Assembly: GCA_947246015.1 (NCBI GenBank)
Contig: CAMXQE010000038.1
Span: forward strand, 1-37,086
Length of the DNA: 37,086 nt
Direction: 5' to 3'
Origin: an uncultured Lachnospiraceae bacterium
GTDB taxonomy: Bacteria; Bacillota; Clostridia; Lachnospirales; Lachnospiraceae
This document shows positions 25,211 through 35,526 of this stretch, one piece after another (within the stretch, counting starts at the first letter, position 1; every line of letters begins with the position of its first letter). The translations under genes and the position numbers were made by a program. The notes under the pieces are model-generated. The model did no database searches. It saw only the letters and a program-made list of their open reading frames with translations, and was not told the DNA's origin.

Positions 25211-26914
25211 CTAATAAAACATCACCACCGGCGTTCCCACCTCTGCCATATCGTACAACTGGCTCATGGCATCGTAAGGTGTATTGATACATCCATGGGA
25301 ACCTCCCGTCTTATAGATTTCCCCACCGTATTCACTGCGCCATGATGCGTCATGGATACCGATATTCCCTTTCACGGGCATCCAGAAATTTACATGGGAC
25401 GCATAACCCGGCCCCTGTAATATCCGGTTCCTTGCCTTACCGTACACATAGTTAACCCCTGCAGGCGTCCCCATCCGGCGTCCGGTATTGCCCGTCACGA
25501 TAGGCGTCTCGATTTCCAGTTCACCATCCTGGTAATAGTACATCATCTGCTCCGTCATATCCACTTCGATGTAAGTATCGCCGATATCGTTCTTCCCTTC
25601 TGCCCAGCCCATTTGGAGATAAGACGGGGCATGGATTTCCTCCGCCCTGTCACGGAATGCCTGTTTCAGATATGCTTTCTCCGCTTCACGGTCTATCTGA
25701 TTCCCATAGATGCCGCCTTCTACTGTTATAGTCTCCCCGCGTGTGGTCTGGAATGAACGGATTCCTCCCAGCGTATCATATTCATCCGCCAGCCGGTCCA
25801 CAAAAGCTTCGATTTTTTCATCCTCTGGCAGCAGCCGTCCCTCTTCATCCGTCAGGTAATTTCCCTCTTCGTCCACGGCAATCCAGTCGCAGACCACGGA
25901 AGCATCCACCGGAACCTCTTCCTCCCCGAAACGGTAAACAATCCGGCAGTCCTGAAACTCCTTTATCTGTTCCCACCGTTCCAGTTCCCGTTTCATTCCG
26001 TCACTGTAAGGCAGATTCCCATAGCAGCCGTACTCAGCCAGGTCAATCTGCGTCTCAAAAGAACGGAGCGCCGTCTCCATGGCCTCCACTGTTTTCTGTT
26101 TATCCAGCACATTCAGCCGCTCATCGGTCAGTACATAGCCTTCAGCCGTCTTACGAATATCCACGCCGCGGTCTTCGTCGGTTCTTGTGTCCGCATAATC
26201 AGGAATTTTTTCCAGCGCGGATAACAGTCTTTCCTCTTCAAAGGAAATAACCGGCGTCAGCCGCTTTTCTTTTGCTGATTGTGCGGAGAACAGATTCCCT
26301 ACCCACAGATAAGGATTCTGCTCTTTCAGATAATCCCTAAGTGATTCTTCAAAATCAAACGTATAACCAATTTCTTCCGCCGTAATCGGATACGCGCCGC
26401 CCTGCCCGTCGTACACCATAATTCCATCATAAGAACAGCTCTGCAGAAGTTCCTGATTTACTTCCTCCACCGATTTGCCGGTACAGTAAATGCCGTTAAT
26501 CCATGTGCCGTAGCTGAACCCGTTTTTATAGTACTCTGAGAAACCCATATAGAAACCGGTTAATACGGCAAGCACCGATGCGGCTGTCAAAACAGTCCAT
26601 GCTACGGCTTTCCTTTTTCGGGCATTTTTTCCAACATGTTTTCCGTCACGCGGCCCGCCTTTATCTGTCTGTTCCCCCGTCCGGGCCGTGTCCGCTCCAT
26701 TTTCATGTACATTATTTTCATATGCATCGCTTTCATGCGCATTATCTCCATGTACATTATTTTCATGCTCTCCGTCCCCGGCCTCTTCTTCATCCAGTTC
26801 TTGAATGATAAAGCTTTCGTCGTCTAAACGCCCTTTGTTCCTGCCTCTTTTTCTGTCTCTCCGCTTTTTATATTTTATTTTTTTTGCCTCTTCAATTTCT
26901 TTCTTTTTTTTCAT
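25211..26914 (-). CDS. Membrane-anchored L,D-transpeptidase (YkuD)
   Basis: 567 residues. Very basic cytoplasmic start (MKKKKEIEEAKKIKYKKRRD), an acidic His/Asn-rich stretch at about 50-75 with loose six-residue repeats (ENNVHG, ENNVHE), a membrane segment at about 104-126, then an extracellular part with a PG_binding_4-like domain and a C-terminal YkuD domain. The catalytic signature is present: His521 in GIHDASW and SHGCINTP with Cys542. It would cross-link peptidoglycan (3-3 links) or attach proteins to it. Its ATG overlaps the ilvB stop (ATGA), so it is translated from the leu/ilv transcript, an unusual partner for an envelope enzyme. Confidence 0.9.
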   Translation of the reverse strand: MKKKKEIEEAKKIKYKKRRDRKRGRNKGRLDDESFIIQELDEEEAGDGEHENNVHGDNAHESDAYENNVHENGADTARTGEQTDKGGPRDGKHVGKNARKRKAVAWTVLTAASVLAVLTGFYMGFSEYYKNGFSYGTWINGIYCTGKSVEEVNQELLQSCSYDGIMVYDGQGGAYPITAEEIGYTFDFEESLRDYLKEQNPYLWVGNLFSAQSAKEKRLTPVISFEEERLLSALEKIPDYADTRTDEDRGVDIRKTAEGYVLTDERLNVLDKQKTVEAMETALRSFETQIDLAEYGCYGNLPYSDGMKRELERWEQIKEFQDCRIVYRFGEEEVPVDASVVCDWIAVDEEGNYLTDEEGRLLPEDEKIEAFVDRLADEYDTLGGIRSFQTTRGETITVEGGIYGNQIDREAEKAYLKQAFRDRAEEIHAPSYLQMGWAEGKNDIGDTYIEVDMTEQMMYYYQDGELEIETPIVTGNTGRRMGTPAGVNYVYGKARNRILQGPGYASHVNFWMPVKGNIGIHDASWRSEYGGEIYKTGGSHGCINTPYDAMSQLYDMAEVGTPVVMFY

Positions 26915-28590
26915 CGGCTCTTATTCATATCCGTCTCATCAAATGCTTCGCTGATCGGCGCTCCTGCCGGAACCATAGGGAACACTTTATCATCCTCCGG
27001 GATTACACATTCAATCAATACCGGAGCCTTTAGCGCGATTGCTTTCTCAATCGCCGGCCCTGCCTCCTCTTTCTTTGTCACCTTAATCGCTTCACAGCCT
27101 AATCCTTCCGCAACTTTGCAGAAATCCACTTTGTCATTCAGAACCGTCTGGGAATACCTATGGTCATAGAACAAAGTCTGCCACTGGCGTACCATACCAA
27201 GCACATGATTGTTGATGACAATCTGTATAATCGGAATATTATAACGGCTTGCTGTCGCCAATTCGTTCATATTCATCCTGAAACAACCGTCACCGGCAAT
27301 GTTGACACAAATTTTATCCGGCCTGCCCATCTTGGCTCCGATACATGCACCCAATCCGTAGCCCATGGTTCCCAGTCCGCCGGAACTTAAGAACGTACGC
27401 GGTTTGGAATATTTATAATACTGCGCCGCCCACATCTGATGCTGTCCTACATCCGTTGTCACAATCGCACCGCCATCGGTAATACGGTCCAGTTCTTCTA
27501 TAATATAAGGACAGGACAGACTACTGCTGTCATAATTCAGCGGATATTTTTCTTTCATATCCTGTATATACCCAATCCACTCTTTATGTTCCATCTGAGG
27601 CAGCCTGCTGTTCAAAATAGTAAGAACCTCTTTTAAGTCTCCGACAATGGAAGCATGGGTACGGATGTTTTTATTGATTTCCGCAGCATCGATGTCAATC
27701 TGAAGCACCTTTGCATGACTTGCAAATTTTCCCGGATTTCCTACTACGCGGTCCGAAAACCTCGCTCCCAATGCCACCAGCAGGTCGCATTCGCTGACGC
27801 CGAAATTGGAAGTTTTCGTACCATGCATACCTATCATTCCGGTATAAAGCGCATCATGTCCGTCAAAGGCTCCTTTCCCCATCAGGGTATCGCAGACCGG
27901 CGCATCCAGCTTCTTTGCAAACGCCGTCACTTCTGCCGCCGCCTCCGAAATCACTGCACCGCCTCCTACATAGATATAAGGTTTCTTTGCCGCCTGTATG
28001 AGTTCCAATGCCTTTTCGATATCGGAATCAGTGTATTTTTTAACGGCTTTCTCCATTTCCGGCTGTACCGGCTCATAATCACAGCTGTTTGCCGTCACAT
28101 CTTTGGTAATATCCACCAATACCGGTCCCGGACGGCCGCTTTTCGCTATTTTAAACGCTTTGCGTAAAGTTTCTGCCAGTATGTTTACATCTTTTACAAT
28201 ATAGCCATGCTTGGTAATCGGCATGGTGACACCGGCAATATCCACCTCCTGAAAGGAATCCTTGCCCAGTAAAGGCAGATTCACGTTACAGGTTATCGCT
28301 ACCATCGGTACGGAATCCATGTAGGCCGTAGCGATTCCCGTCACCAGATTCGTTGCCCCCGGCCCGCTGGTGGCAAGACAGACACCGACCCTTCCGGTAG
28401 CCCGCGCATAGCCGTCCGCCGCATGGGCCGCCCCCTGTTCATGGGATGTCAGGATATGGTTGATTTCTCCGCTGTGCCGGTATAATGCGTCGTATACATT
28501 TAAAATGGTTCCGCCCGGATAACCGAACACGGTATCCACACCCTGTTCTTTTAAACACTCTACTACTATTTCCGCGCCTGTCAGCTGCAT
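26911..28590 (-). CDS. ilvB: Acetolactate synthase large subunit
   Basis: 559 residues, ATG eight bases after AGGAGG. It condenses two pyruvates (or pyruvate and 2-ketobutyrate) using thiamine diphosphate, FAD and Mg. Key marks: FGYPGGTILNVYDAL, catalytic Glu51 in SHEQGAAHAADGYARATG, and the ThDP/Mg motif GDGCFRMN (433-440) continuing to Asn near 460. Length and the EVDIAGVTMPITKHGY segment fit the biosynthetic enzyme and not the catabolic AlsS. No ilvN regulatory subunit follows; an L,D-transpeptidase gene does. The repeat array at 28605-29066 lies immediately upstream. Confidence 0.93.
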   Translation of the reverse strand: MQLTGAEIVVECLKEQGVDTVFGYPGGTILNVYDALYRHSGEINHILTSHEQGAAHAADGYARATGRVGVCLATSGPGATNLVTGIATAYMDSVPMVAITCNVNLPLLGKDSFQEVDIAGVTMPITKHGYIVKDVNILAETLRKAFKIAKSGRPGPVLVDITKDVTANSCDYEPVQPEMEKAVKKYTDSDIEKALELIQAAKKPYIYVGGGAVISEAAAEVTAFAKKLDAPVCDTLMGKGAFDGHDALYTGMIGMHGTKTSNFGVSECDLLVALGARFSDRVVGNPGKFASHAKVLQIDIDAAEINKNIRTHASIVGDLKEVLTILNSRLPQMEHKEWIGYIQDMKEKYPLNYDSSSLSCPYIIEELDRITDGGAIVTTDVGQHQMWAAQYYKYSKPRTFLSSGGLGTMGYGLGACIGAKMGRPDKICVNIAGDGCFRMNMNELATASRYNIPIIQIVINNHVLGMVRQWQTLFYDHRYSQTVLNDKVDFCKVAEGLGCEAIKVTKKEEAGPAIEKAIALKAPVLIECVIPEDDKVFPMVPAGAPISEAFDETDMNKSR

Positions 28591-28604
28591 TGTTGCTTCC
28601 TCCT

Positions 28605-29066
28605 ATTCCAGTTCCGCATCTGCCCTTCCATCCCCTTTGTCCGGCTGAAAAAATCCTGTCTGCTTCGCAGCCCGCATTTTTTCTGGGGAGCTGTACGGGC
28701 AGATGCTGTTTTTTTGATTCCAGTTCCGTAATCGCCCTTCCAGTACCTTCATCCGGCAGAGCAATCCCTGCCTGCTTCGCAGTCATGCATTACTCTGGGC
28801 ACTGTACGGGCGATTACTGTTTTTTGATTCCAGTTCCGTAATCGCCCTTCCAGTACCTTCATCCGGCAGAGCAATCCCTGCCTGCTTCGCAGTCATGCAT
28901 TACTCTGGGCACTGTACGAGCGATTACTGTTTTTATGATTCCAGTTCCGCATCTGCCCTTCCAGCACCTTTGTCCGGCTGAAAAAATCCTGTCTGCTTCG
29001 CAGCCCGCATTTTTTCTGGGGAGCTGTACGGGCAGATGCTGTTTTTTTGATTCCAGTTTTTATTCC
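28605..29066 (-). repeat. Four tandem ~111-bp structured repeat units between ilvD and ilvB
   Basis: Units begin near 28605, 28716, 28826 and 28937 (periods 112, 110, 111 bases), each flanked by GATTCCAGTTCC. Variant 1 (units 1, 4) has outer arms GCATCTGCCC / GGGCAGATGC; variant 2 (units 2, 3) has GTAATCGCCC / GGGCGATTAC (unit 3 has one mismatch). Read on the minus strand, an inner helix also co-varies: GAAAAAAT/ATTTTTTC against GAGTAAT/ATTGCTC. The apex CTGC-GAA-GCAG is constant. So base pairing is conserved while sequence changes, which argues for a functional fold in RNA or single-stranded DNA. The array ends just before the ilvB ribosome binding site. The plus strand has T-runs after each hairpin. 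No gene is present in 28591-29072. Confidence 0.85.
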
Positions 29067-29072
29067 AGTCCT

Positions 29073-30743
29073 TTATTTATGGGGTACTTCCAGTATGGCC
29101 CCTTTGTTTCCGCTTGTTACCAGTTCGCGGTAACGGGACAGGTAGCCGGTCGTTACCTTCGGTTCCCTCGGCTGCCAGTTCTCCCTGCGTTTCGCCAGTT
29201 CTTCTTCCGATACTTTCATATGGATTGTATTCTCCGGTATGTTGATGCAGATGATATCCCCCTCTTCTACCAGCGCTATGGGGCCTCCCACAGCTGCCTC
29301 CGGGGATACATGGCCGATGGAAGCTCCTCTGGAAGCTCCTGAAAAACGGCCGTCCGTAATCAGCGCTACGCTGGCTCCCAATCCCATTCCTGCTATGGCT
29401 GATGTAGGGTTCAGCATCTCCCTCATGCCCGGACCGCCCTTCGGGCCTTCATAACGGATGACTACCACATCCCCCGCTACGATTTTTCCGCCTTTAATTG
29501 CTTCAATTGCATCCTCTTCGCAGTCAAATACTCTTGCAGGGCCTTCGTGTACCATCATCTCCGGCACCACCGCAGAACGCTTCACCACACAGGAATCCGG
29601 CGCCAGATTGCCCTTCAGTACTGCAATACCGCCTGTTTCGCTGTACGGATTCTCAATCGGGCGGATAACTTCCGGATTCTTATTAATGCACCCTGCAATG
29701 TTCTCTCCTACTGTCTTTCCTGTCACTGTTATCAAATCCGTATACAGCAGTTCCTTTTTATTCAATTCATTCATAACCGCATAAATGCCGCCCGCTTCGT
29801 TCAAATCCTCCATATAGGTAGGGCCTGCCGGCGCCAGATGACAAAGATTCGGCGTCTCCGCGGAGAGCTTGTTTGCCACTTCCAAATCCAGTTCCACTCC
29901 CGCTTCATGGGCAATAGCCGGAAGATGGAGCATGGAATTGGTCGAACAGCCCAACGCCATATCCATGCGGAGCGCATTGAGGAATGCTTTCTCCGTCATA
30001 ATATCCCTTGGCTTGATATCCTTTTCCACAAGTTCCATAATCTTCATGCCCGCATGTTTTGCCAGACGAATCCGTTCCGAATACACGGCCGGAATCGTAC
30101 CGTTCCCTTTCAGCCCCATGCCCAATACTTCAGTCAGGCAGTTCATGGAATTAGCTGTATACATACCGGAGCAGGAACCGCAGGTCGGGCAGACCTTCTC
30201 TTCAAATTCACACAATTCCTCCATGGTCATATTTCCCGCAGCCACGCTTCCTACCGCTTCAAACATAGAAGAAAGGCTTCTCTTCTCCCCTTTCACATGC
30301 CCGGCCAGCATAGGGCCGCCCGAACAGAAAATCGTAGGAATGTTCAAACGGGCTGCTGCCATTAACAGTCCCGGAACATTCTTGTCACAGTTAGGCACCA
30401 TCACTAATCCGTCAAAACCATGCGCCAATGCCATGCACTCCGTACTGTCCGCAATCAGGTCCCTTGTTACAAGGGAATATTTCATTCCGATATGCCCCAT
30501 CGCAATCCCGTCACAAACCGCAATCGCCGGGAATACCACAGGCATACCGCCTGCCATCGCCACTCCCATTTTAACGGCCTCCACGATTTTGTCCAGATTC
30601 ATATGACCGGGTACGATTTCATTATAAGAACTCACAATACCAATCATCGGTCTTCTTCTCTCCTCCTCGGTATATCCGAGTGCATTGAACAAACTTCTGT
30701 GCGGCGCCTGCTGGGTGCCTGTCTTTACGGAATCACTTCTCAT
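29073..30743 (-). CDS. ilvD: Dihydroxy-acid dehydratase
   Basis: 556 residues from the ATG at 30741-30743; the ATG two codons earlier sits too close to the AGGAGAG site. An iron-sulfur enzyme, it dehydrates 2,3-dihydroxy-isovalerate and its isoleucine counterpart to the 2-keto acids. Marks: [43 protein letters not shown] (cluster Cys near 119), the [17 protein letters not shown] segment, and the C-terminal [20 protein letters not shown]. It overlaps the stop of the upstream membrane-protein region closely (coupled) and is followed by the repeat array, then ilvB. Confidence 0.95.
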   Translation of the reverse strand: MRSDSVKTGTQQAPHRSLFNALGYTEEERRRPMIGIVSSYNEIVPGHMNLDKIVEAVKMGVAMAGGMPVVFPAIAVCDGIAMGHIGMKYSLVTRDLIADSTECMALAHGFDGLVMVPNCDKNVPGLLMAAARLNIPTIFCSGGPMLAGHVKGEKRSLSSMFEAVGSVAAGNMTMEELCEFEEKVCPTCGSCSGMYTANSMNCLTEVLGMGLKGNGTIPAVYSERIRLAKHAGMKIMELVEKDIKPRDIMTEKAFLNALRMDMALGCSTNSMLHLPAIAHEAGVELDLEVANKLSAETPNLCHLAPAGPTYMEDLNEAGGIYAVMNELNKKELLYTDLITVTGKTVGENIAGCINKNPEVIRPIENPYSETGGIAVLKGNLAPDSCVVKRSAVVPEMMVHEGPARVFDCEEDAIEAIKGGKIVAGDVVVIRYEGPKGGPGMREMLNPTSAIAGMGLGASVALITDGRFSGASRGASIGHVSPEAAVGGPIALVEEGDIICINIPENTIHMKVSEEELAKRRENWQPREPKVTTGYLSRYRELVTSGNKGAILEVPHK

Positions 30744-30745
30744 TT

Positions 30746-32419
30746 TCATCTCTCCTGACTTTTTTCTTTTTCATTTACTGTTTTGCATTTCACATACACG
30801 GTATATTCTTTATTTTGATAAATGGGCTCCATCCCTTTGATGTAATCCCACGGAACCGTTTCATAACTCTGATAAAATTCCCACCGGAAATTCTCTTCCT
30901 CCGGCGTCTCCATCTCATGATGCAGCAACACTAAATCTGCACCCTCTATCTGCATATTCTCACATTCCATGTCATAACAGAATTTAAGAAGATACTGCTG
31001 GTAACAGTCTGTCACACAGACTGTCTCCCTCTCCCCGACCGCAGCGTGGGCAAGCGCATCTCTTGCATTATATTCCGTTTCACCGTACTCCCTATTATAA
31101 TCCACGGAAAGCAGCAATACAATTGCCAATAATGTGAAAAACACGACCGGCAAAACCGTATGCCCATGACCGGACCGGAAAACCGAAAGCATCCTGTTTC
31201 CTGCATTTCCCCGTCTGAAACTTTCCAGCCGCAGCAGCAGCCATTTTCCCGCAGACTCCATAATCTCCTGCAGCACTGCCCCAAACAGCAGTACAAAAGG
31301 AATTCCGAGATAGGAAAACACACGAAAATACGGCAGTTTACATTGTACCGCTAAAATGACAGGTGTAAACAGCAAAATACCAATCGTAAATATGGCAAGA
31401 AACACTTTTTCCTTCTTCCCTTTCCGGTACGCTTCCACACCAATTACCGCCATCACCAGGCTGCCCGCATAAAGCGCCACTCCCAAAAAAAGAGCCGAGC
31501 CGGAATAAAAATAATCCAGCAGCGAACAGAGCCACACCGCAAACTTCGAAGCATAACCCTCCCACTCCACACTTTGGATATACGGCGTTGCCAGCATATA
31601 ATCCATTCCCGTTTTCACTGCCTGAAAAGGAGCCGAAAGAATGATGGAGATATGCCCCTGCCCAAAATAAGCGCCGCCTTCCGCCTTGCTTAACAGGTTA
31701 GAACCGATTGCCAGCCATATCAGGGCATATAACACCAACGTATTTACCGCTGCTGCAACGCTTGCCGCAATCAGATGCAGCAGTTTCTTTATCTTCTGAT
31801 ACAGGAGCAGGAACAGACCCCCTGTCACACATACCGGCAATACCCAGTAGACACTGCTCGGCAGTACATACAGTCCAAAAGTCAATGCCAGCGAAAACAC
31901 CGCATAATATTTGATATCCGCCAGCGTCTCCCTGTCCGGTCCGAAACCAATCCTCTCCAGCATAGACAAAGCCGTCAGGAAACAGAACGCCGCCAGCGTA
32001 TATCCTCTGCCCTGCACGGCAAGCTGGTTTACCAGATTCATGCAGGAATACATTGCCACACAGCAAAAAGACCATCCACGCCCCAAATGCTTTCTTCCCA
32101 TCCGGTAGAGCAAAACCAGGTTCGCCAGTGCACTGAGATAAGAAATCCCCCGCAGTCCTATGTATGGATTCCCAAACAAATCCAAAATACCGGAAAGCAC
32201 GGAATAGCCCACATGGTTATTGGGCAGCGGCCAATGGATTGCCGCGTATGCCGGTCCCCTGCTGATAAAATAATAATAGGTATAAAGTTCGTCATACCAT
32301 GGTGTTAAGGAAAACATCCGAAATCCGTAATATACTGCCATCCATAAAAACCAAAATGCAAACAGCAGGTTTTCCCTGTCCCGGACCCACTCCCGTATCT
32401 TCTTATTCCACATTTTCAT
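30746..32419 (-). CDS. Multi-pass GT-C-type membrane protein (putative glycosyltransferase)
   Basis: 557 residues with about ten membrane segments ([51 protein letters not shown] among them). The first loop carries [10 protein letters not shown], an acidic D-E pair after a helix as in ArnT/PMT-like GT-C enzymes that use lipid-linked sugars, followed by NNHVGYSVL. The C-terminal 110 residues are soluble. It sits 14 bases after leuB and runs up to the ilvD start, so it is cotranscribed with branched-chain amino acid genes for no evident pathway reason. Substrate unknown. Confidence 0.75.
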   Translation of the reverse strand: MKMWNKKIREWVRDRENLLFAFWFLWMAVYYGFRMFSLTPWYDELYTYYYFISRGPAYAAIHWPLPNNHVGYSVLSGILDLFGNPYIGLRGISYLSALANLVLLYRMGRKHLGRGWSFCCVAMYSCMNLVNQLAVQGRGYTLAAFCFLTALSMLERIGFGPDRETLADIKYYAVFSLALTFGLYVLPSSVYWVLPVCVTGGLFLLLYQKIKKLLHLIAASVAAAVNTLVLYALIWLAIGSNLLSKAEGGAYFGQGHISIILSAPFQAVKTGMDYMLATPYIQSVEWEGYASKFAVWLCSLLDYFYSGSALFLGVALYAGSLVMAVIGVEAYRKGKKEKVFLAIFTIGILLFTPVILAVQCKLPYFRVFSYLGIPFVLLFGAVLQEIMESAGKWLLLRLESFRRGNAGNRMLSVFRSGHGHTVLPVVFFTLLAIVLLLSVDYNREYGETEYNARDALAHAAVGERETVCVTDCYQQYLLKFCYDMECENMQIEGADLVLLHHEMETPEEENFRWEFYQSYETVPWDYIKGMEPIYQNKEYTVYVKCKTVNEKEKSQER

Positions 32420-32433
32420 TCTAAATGTATTCC

Positions 32434-33522
32434 TTATGCATGGATTCTTTCCGCCAGCAAATCTCCCATTTTGGAGCAGGATACCTGCTCACATCCTGCC
32501 GACATAATATCTACGGTACGATAACCTTCCTTCAGCACTTCCTTTACCGCCGCCTCTATCGCATCCGCCTCTTTATCCAAATCAAATGAATAGCGCAGCA
32601 TCATTGCCGCCGACAAAACAGTAGCAATCGGATTGGCCACATCCTGCCCCGCAATATCCGGCGCCGAACCATGGCTTGGCTCATACAGCCCGAACTTTGT
32701 GTCGTTCAAAGAAGCCGAAGCCAGCATACCGATAGAACCGGTTACCATGCTCGCCTCATCGGAAAGGATATCGCCGAACATATTCTCTGTCAGAATCACA
32801 TCAAACTGCGCAGGGTTCTTTACCAGCTGCATCGCACAGTTATCTACCAGCATATGTTCCAACGTTACTTCCGGATAATCCTTAGCCACCTCTTCCACCA
32901 CGCTTCTCCATAGTCTGGACGAATCCAGCACATTTGCCTTATCCACGCTGGTCACTTTCTTTTTCCTCTTCATGGCAATGTCGAAGCCTTTGATGGCAAT
33001 ACGGCGGATTTCATGTTCGTCATAGGTAAGGGTATCGATGGCTTTCCTTACCCCGTTCTCTTCCACCGTCCTGCGTTCCCCGAAATACAGGCCGCCGGTC
33101 AGTTCCCTCATAATCAGCATATCAAAACCCTGCCCGCTGATTTCAGTCTTCAGGGGACAGGCGCCCGCCAGCTCTTCATACAAAACCGCCGGACGCAGAT
33201 TGGCAAACAGATTCAGTGCCTTGCGGATGCCGAGCAGTCCCGCTTCCGGCCTTAAATTCGGAGGAAGTTTGTACCAGGGGGAAGTCGTCGTGTCACCTCC
33301 GATGGAGCCCATCAGCACCGCATCCGCCGCCTTTGCCGTTTCTACCGCTTCTTCCGTAAGCGGCACCCCGTGTACATCAATGGATGCGCCGCCCATCAAT
33401 ATATCCGTATATTCCATTTTATGTCCATAGCTCTCCGCCACTTTATCCAGTACCTTCTTTGCTTCCCTGACTATTTCCGGTCCGATTCCGTCACCCGGAA
33501 TGCATGTAATCTTCAATTCCAT
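32434..33522 (-). CDS. leuB: 3-isopropylmalate dehydrogenase
   Basis: 362 residues, full length. It oxidatively decarboxylates 3-isopropylmalate in leucine synthesis with NAD. Visible: [18 protein letters not shown], the [17 protein letters not shown] substrate loop, [14 protein letters not shown], Lys and Asp of [16 protein letters not shown], the metal-binding [11 protein letters not shown] and [14 protein letters not shown], and the NAD motif [25 protein letters not shown] lies 12 bases before ATG. First gene of leuB-GT-ilvD-ilvB-YkuD; leuA, leuCD, ilvC and ilvN are not in the window. Confidence 0.95.
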   Translation of the reverse strand: MELKITCIPGDGIGPEIVREAKKVLDKVAESYGHKMEYTDILMGGASIDVHGVPLTEEAVETAKAADAVLMGSIGGDTTTSPWYKLPPNLRPEAGLLGIRKALNLFANLRPAVLYEELAGACPLKTEISGQGFDMLIMRELTGGLYFGERRTVEENGVRKAIDTLTYDEHEIRRIAIKGFDIAMKRKKKVTSVDKANVLDSSRLWRSVVEEVAKDYPEVTLEHMLVDNCAMQLVKNPAQFDVILTENMFGDILSDEASMVTGSIGMLASASLNDTKFGLYEPSHGSAPDIAGQDVANPIATVLSAAMMLRYSFDLDKEADAIEAAVKEVLKEGYRTVDIMSAGCEQVSCSKMGDLLAERIHA

Positions 33523-33566
33523 AGTTTCATTCCACTCCTTTGATTATAGTTTCATTTATTTATTCA

Positions 33567-33602
33567 TTTTAATTTCACATTATATTTTAATTTCACATTA
33601 TA
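33567..33602 (-). repeat. 18-bp perfect tandem repeat in the leuB upstream region
   Basis: TTTTAATTTCACATTATA occurs twice head to tail. On the minus strand each copy supplies a TATAAT word, so the candidate -10 box of leuB is duplicated. No clear -35 box could be fixed. Confidence 0.7.
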
Positions 33603-33637
33603 TCGCTTTGTACTTCTTCTTTGTTACAGTATAGCGG

Positions 33638-33669
33638 AAAAGCTATCCTCTATTGATATAGGGGATAGC
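33638..33669 (-). terminator. Terminator after yajC
   Basis: Minus strand GCTATCC / GGATAGC stem with a short AT-rich loop and TTTTCC after it. It separates tgt-yajC from the leuB transcript. Confidence 0.65.
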
Positions 33670-33734
33670 CTGCAGTCCGAAATCTTTATTCCCGCGGGCA
33701 ACGAGCCAATGGGCGGGCCTTTTACTCTTTATAT

Positions 33735-34067
33735 CTATTTCGTCTCCGATTCCGGCTTCTCAACCTGTGCAATTGCGGTTTTCTGCATCGGGATACGGCA
33801 GTTTTTGTTATTACCGAACTCCACAATAACCGTATCTTCCGTAATATCAATAATAATGCCGTAAAAACCGCCGCTCGTCAATATACAATCGCCTATCTCA
33901 AGCGTAGCCAGCATGGCGCTCATTTTCTTCTGCTCTTTTTTCTGCGGACGCATTATAAAGAAATAAAAGAAAGCAATAATCGCAACAATGTAGACAGCTC
34001 CCACCATTGTCATCCCAACACCTGCTCCTGCCTCTGCTGCCGCCGCTTCTGTCAACAAAATACCCAT
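33735..34067 (-). CDS. yajC: Preprotein translocase subunit YajC
   Basis: 110 residues, ATG eight bases after AGGAGG. One membrane helix near 20-40 (VGAVYIVAIIAFFYFFIMRP) followed by the family hallmark RPQKKEQKKMSAMLATLEIG and DCILTSGGFYGII. It associates with SecDF in the cytoplasmic membrane. It lies 190 bases after tgt, the common tgt-yajC order. The gap has a 7-bp hairpin (34204-34233) without a T-run. Confidence 0.93.
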   Translation of the reverse strand: MGILLTEAAAAEAGAGVGMTMVGAVYIVAIIAFFYFFIMRPQKKEQKKMSAMLATLEIGDCILTSGGFYGIIIDITEDTVIVEFGNNKNCRIPMQKTAIAQVEKPESETK

Positions 34068-34258
34068 TCGTAAATCCTCCTAAAATCTTCTGATTTTTCA
34101 GTCTGAAAAAAAATATCTATTACCAATAATACACAAATTTACATCATAAGACAAGCCCTTAATCATTTTTATTTTTCTCCCCAACACAAGACATCCTTTT
34201 TCACCGGCATGTCAGCACCGCGAAATATGCCGGAACCACAAGCTCCCGATTCGGACCG

Positions 34259-35404
34259 TCAGGAACAGCCGCTTGCTGCCCCCGCATTCATCCCATCCAG
34301 CTTCCGTTTCTTATATCCTGCGAAATCTCCCGCATCCAGCGCATCCCTGATTTCCTCCATCATGGTATTGTAAAAATACAGGTTGTGAAGCACGCACAGC
34401 CGCATCCCCAGCATTTCCTTTGCTTTCAGCAGATGGCGGATATAGCCTCTCGAATACCGTCTGCACGCCGGACAGCCGCAGCCTTCCTCAATCGGTCTGT
34501 CATCCAGCTCATATTTTGCGTTAAACAGGTTTATTTTCCCCTGATTGGTATACAGATGCCCGTGCCGCCCGTTTCTGGTAGGATAAACGCAGTCAAAGAA
34601 ATCCACACCCCGTTCCACACCCTCCAGAATATTCGCCGGCGTCCCTACTCCCATCAGGTAAGTAGGCTTGTCCACAGGCAGATGGGGAACCGTTTCTTCC
34701 AATATATGATACATCTCCTCGTGGCTCTCCCCTACTGCCAGTCCGCCTATCGCATAGCCGTCCAGTTCCATCTCCGCAATCTGCTTCGCATGTCCGATAC
34801 GGATATCATCAAAAACCGCCCCCTGGTTAATGGCAAACAAAAGCTGGTTTTTGTTAATCGTATCATCCAGGCCGTTCAGACGCTGCATCTCTTTCTTACA
34901 CCGCTCCAGCCACCTTGTCGTCCGGTCCACGGAATTTTGCACGTATGTCCGGTCCGCCCTGCTGGAAGGGCATTCGTCAAACGCCATGGCAATGGTAGAA
35001 GCCAGATTGGACTGTATCCGCATACTCTCCTCCGGCCCCATGAAAATCTTCCGCCCGTCCACATGGGAATGAAAGTACACGCCCTCCTCCTTAATCTTCC
35101 GGAGAGAAGCCAGTGAAAACACCTGAAAACCTCCCGAATCTGTCAGTATAGGCTTATTCCACGACATAAATTTGTGGAGCCCGCCCATCTTTTTCACAAC
35201 CTCATCCCCCGGCCTTACGTGCAGGTGATACGTATTGGACAGCTCCACCTGCGTCTTAATCTGCTCTAAATCCTCCGTGGACACCGCTCCCTTGATTGCC
35301 GCCGCAGTCCCCACATTCATAAATACGGGCGTCTGTATCACGCCATGTACCGTATGGAACTCCCCGCGCTTTGCCCTGCCTTCCTGTTTTAATAATTTGT
35401 ACAT
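34259..35404 (-). CDS. tgt: Queuine/preQ1 tRNA-guanine transglycosylase
   Basis: 381 residues, ATG after GGAGGAG. It swaps guanine 34 of GUN-anticodon tRNAs for preQ1. Marks: general acid Asp89 in LTDSGGFQVFSL, AFDECPSS, AINQGAVFDDIR, GYAIGGLAVGE, nucleophile Asp271 in FFDCVYPTRNGRHG, and the zinc ligands Cys309, Cys311, Cys314 and His340 (CGCPAC and LHN). Divergent from aroC. Confidence 0.96.
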   Translation of the reverse strand: MYKLLKQEGRAKRGEFHTVHGVIQTPVFMNVGTAAAIKGAVSTEDLEQIKTQVELSNTYHLHVRPGDEVVKKMGGLHKFMSWNKPILTDSGGFQVFSLASLRKIKEEGVYFHSHVDGRKIFMGPEESMRIQSNLASTIAMAFDECPSSRADRTYVQNSVDRTTRWLERCKKEMQRLNGLDDTINKNQLLFAINQGAVFDDIRIGHAKQIAEMELDGYAIGGLAVGESHEEMYHILEETVPHLPVDKPTYLMGVGTPANILEGVERGVDFFDCVYPTRNGRHGHLYTNQGKINLFNAKYELDDRPIEEGCGCPACRRYSRGYIRHLLKAKEMLGMRLCVLHNLYFYNTMMEEIRDALDAGDFAGYKKRKLDGMNAGAASGCS

Positions 35405-35464
35405 ATTCCTCTCCTCCGTATTGTCAGGCTTCTGTTAAAATGCTTTCCTCAGCGTCTCACCCGT

Positions 35465-35494
35465 ATTCTACTACAAACGTTTTACATTATGCAA
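35465..35494 (-). promoter_or_regulatory. tgt promoter
   Basis: Minus strand -35 TTGCAT (35489-35494), 18-base spacer, -10 TAGAAT (35465-35470). Its -35 lies three bases from the aroC -35. Confidence 0.55.
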
Positions 35495-35497
35495 CCC

Positions 35498-35526
35498 TTG
35501 CCTATCCTGCCTTTTTCCTATATAAT
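35498..35526 (+). promoter_or_regulatory. aroC promoter
   Basis: -35 TTGCCT (35498-35503), 17-base spacer, consensus -10 TATAAT (35521-35526). The -10 begins the tandem repeat at 35521-35560. Confidence 0.65.

Noticed and set aside
28439..28841. Open frames on both strands inside the repeat array
   Set aside because: They arise from the repeated units (28485-28841 and 28935-29342 begin with the same residues) and have no ribosome site; the conserved feature is pairing, not codons.
28605..29066. Possible CRISPR array
   Set aside because: Units of about 111 bases are nearly identical throughout with no unique spacers, and no cas gene is present.
29547..30606. Long plus-strand open frames (245-272 codons) opposite ilvD
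   Set aside because: They lie fully inside ilvD on the other strand, have no ribosome site, and show the His/Arg/Cys-rich composition of antisense frames.
34385..35116. 243-codon plus-strand frame opposite tgt
   Set aside because: Antisense shadow of a fully recognised gene; no start signal.
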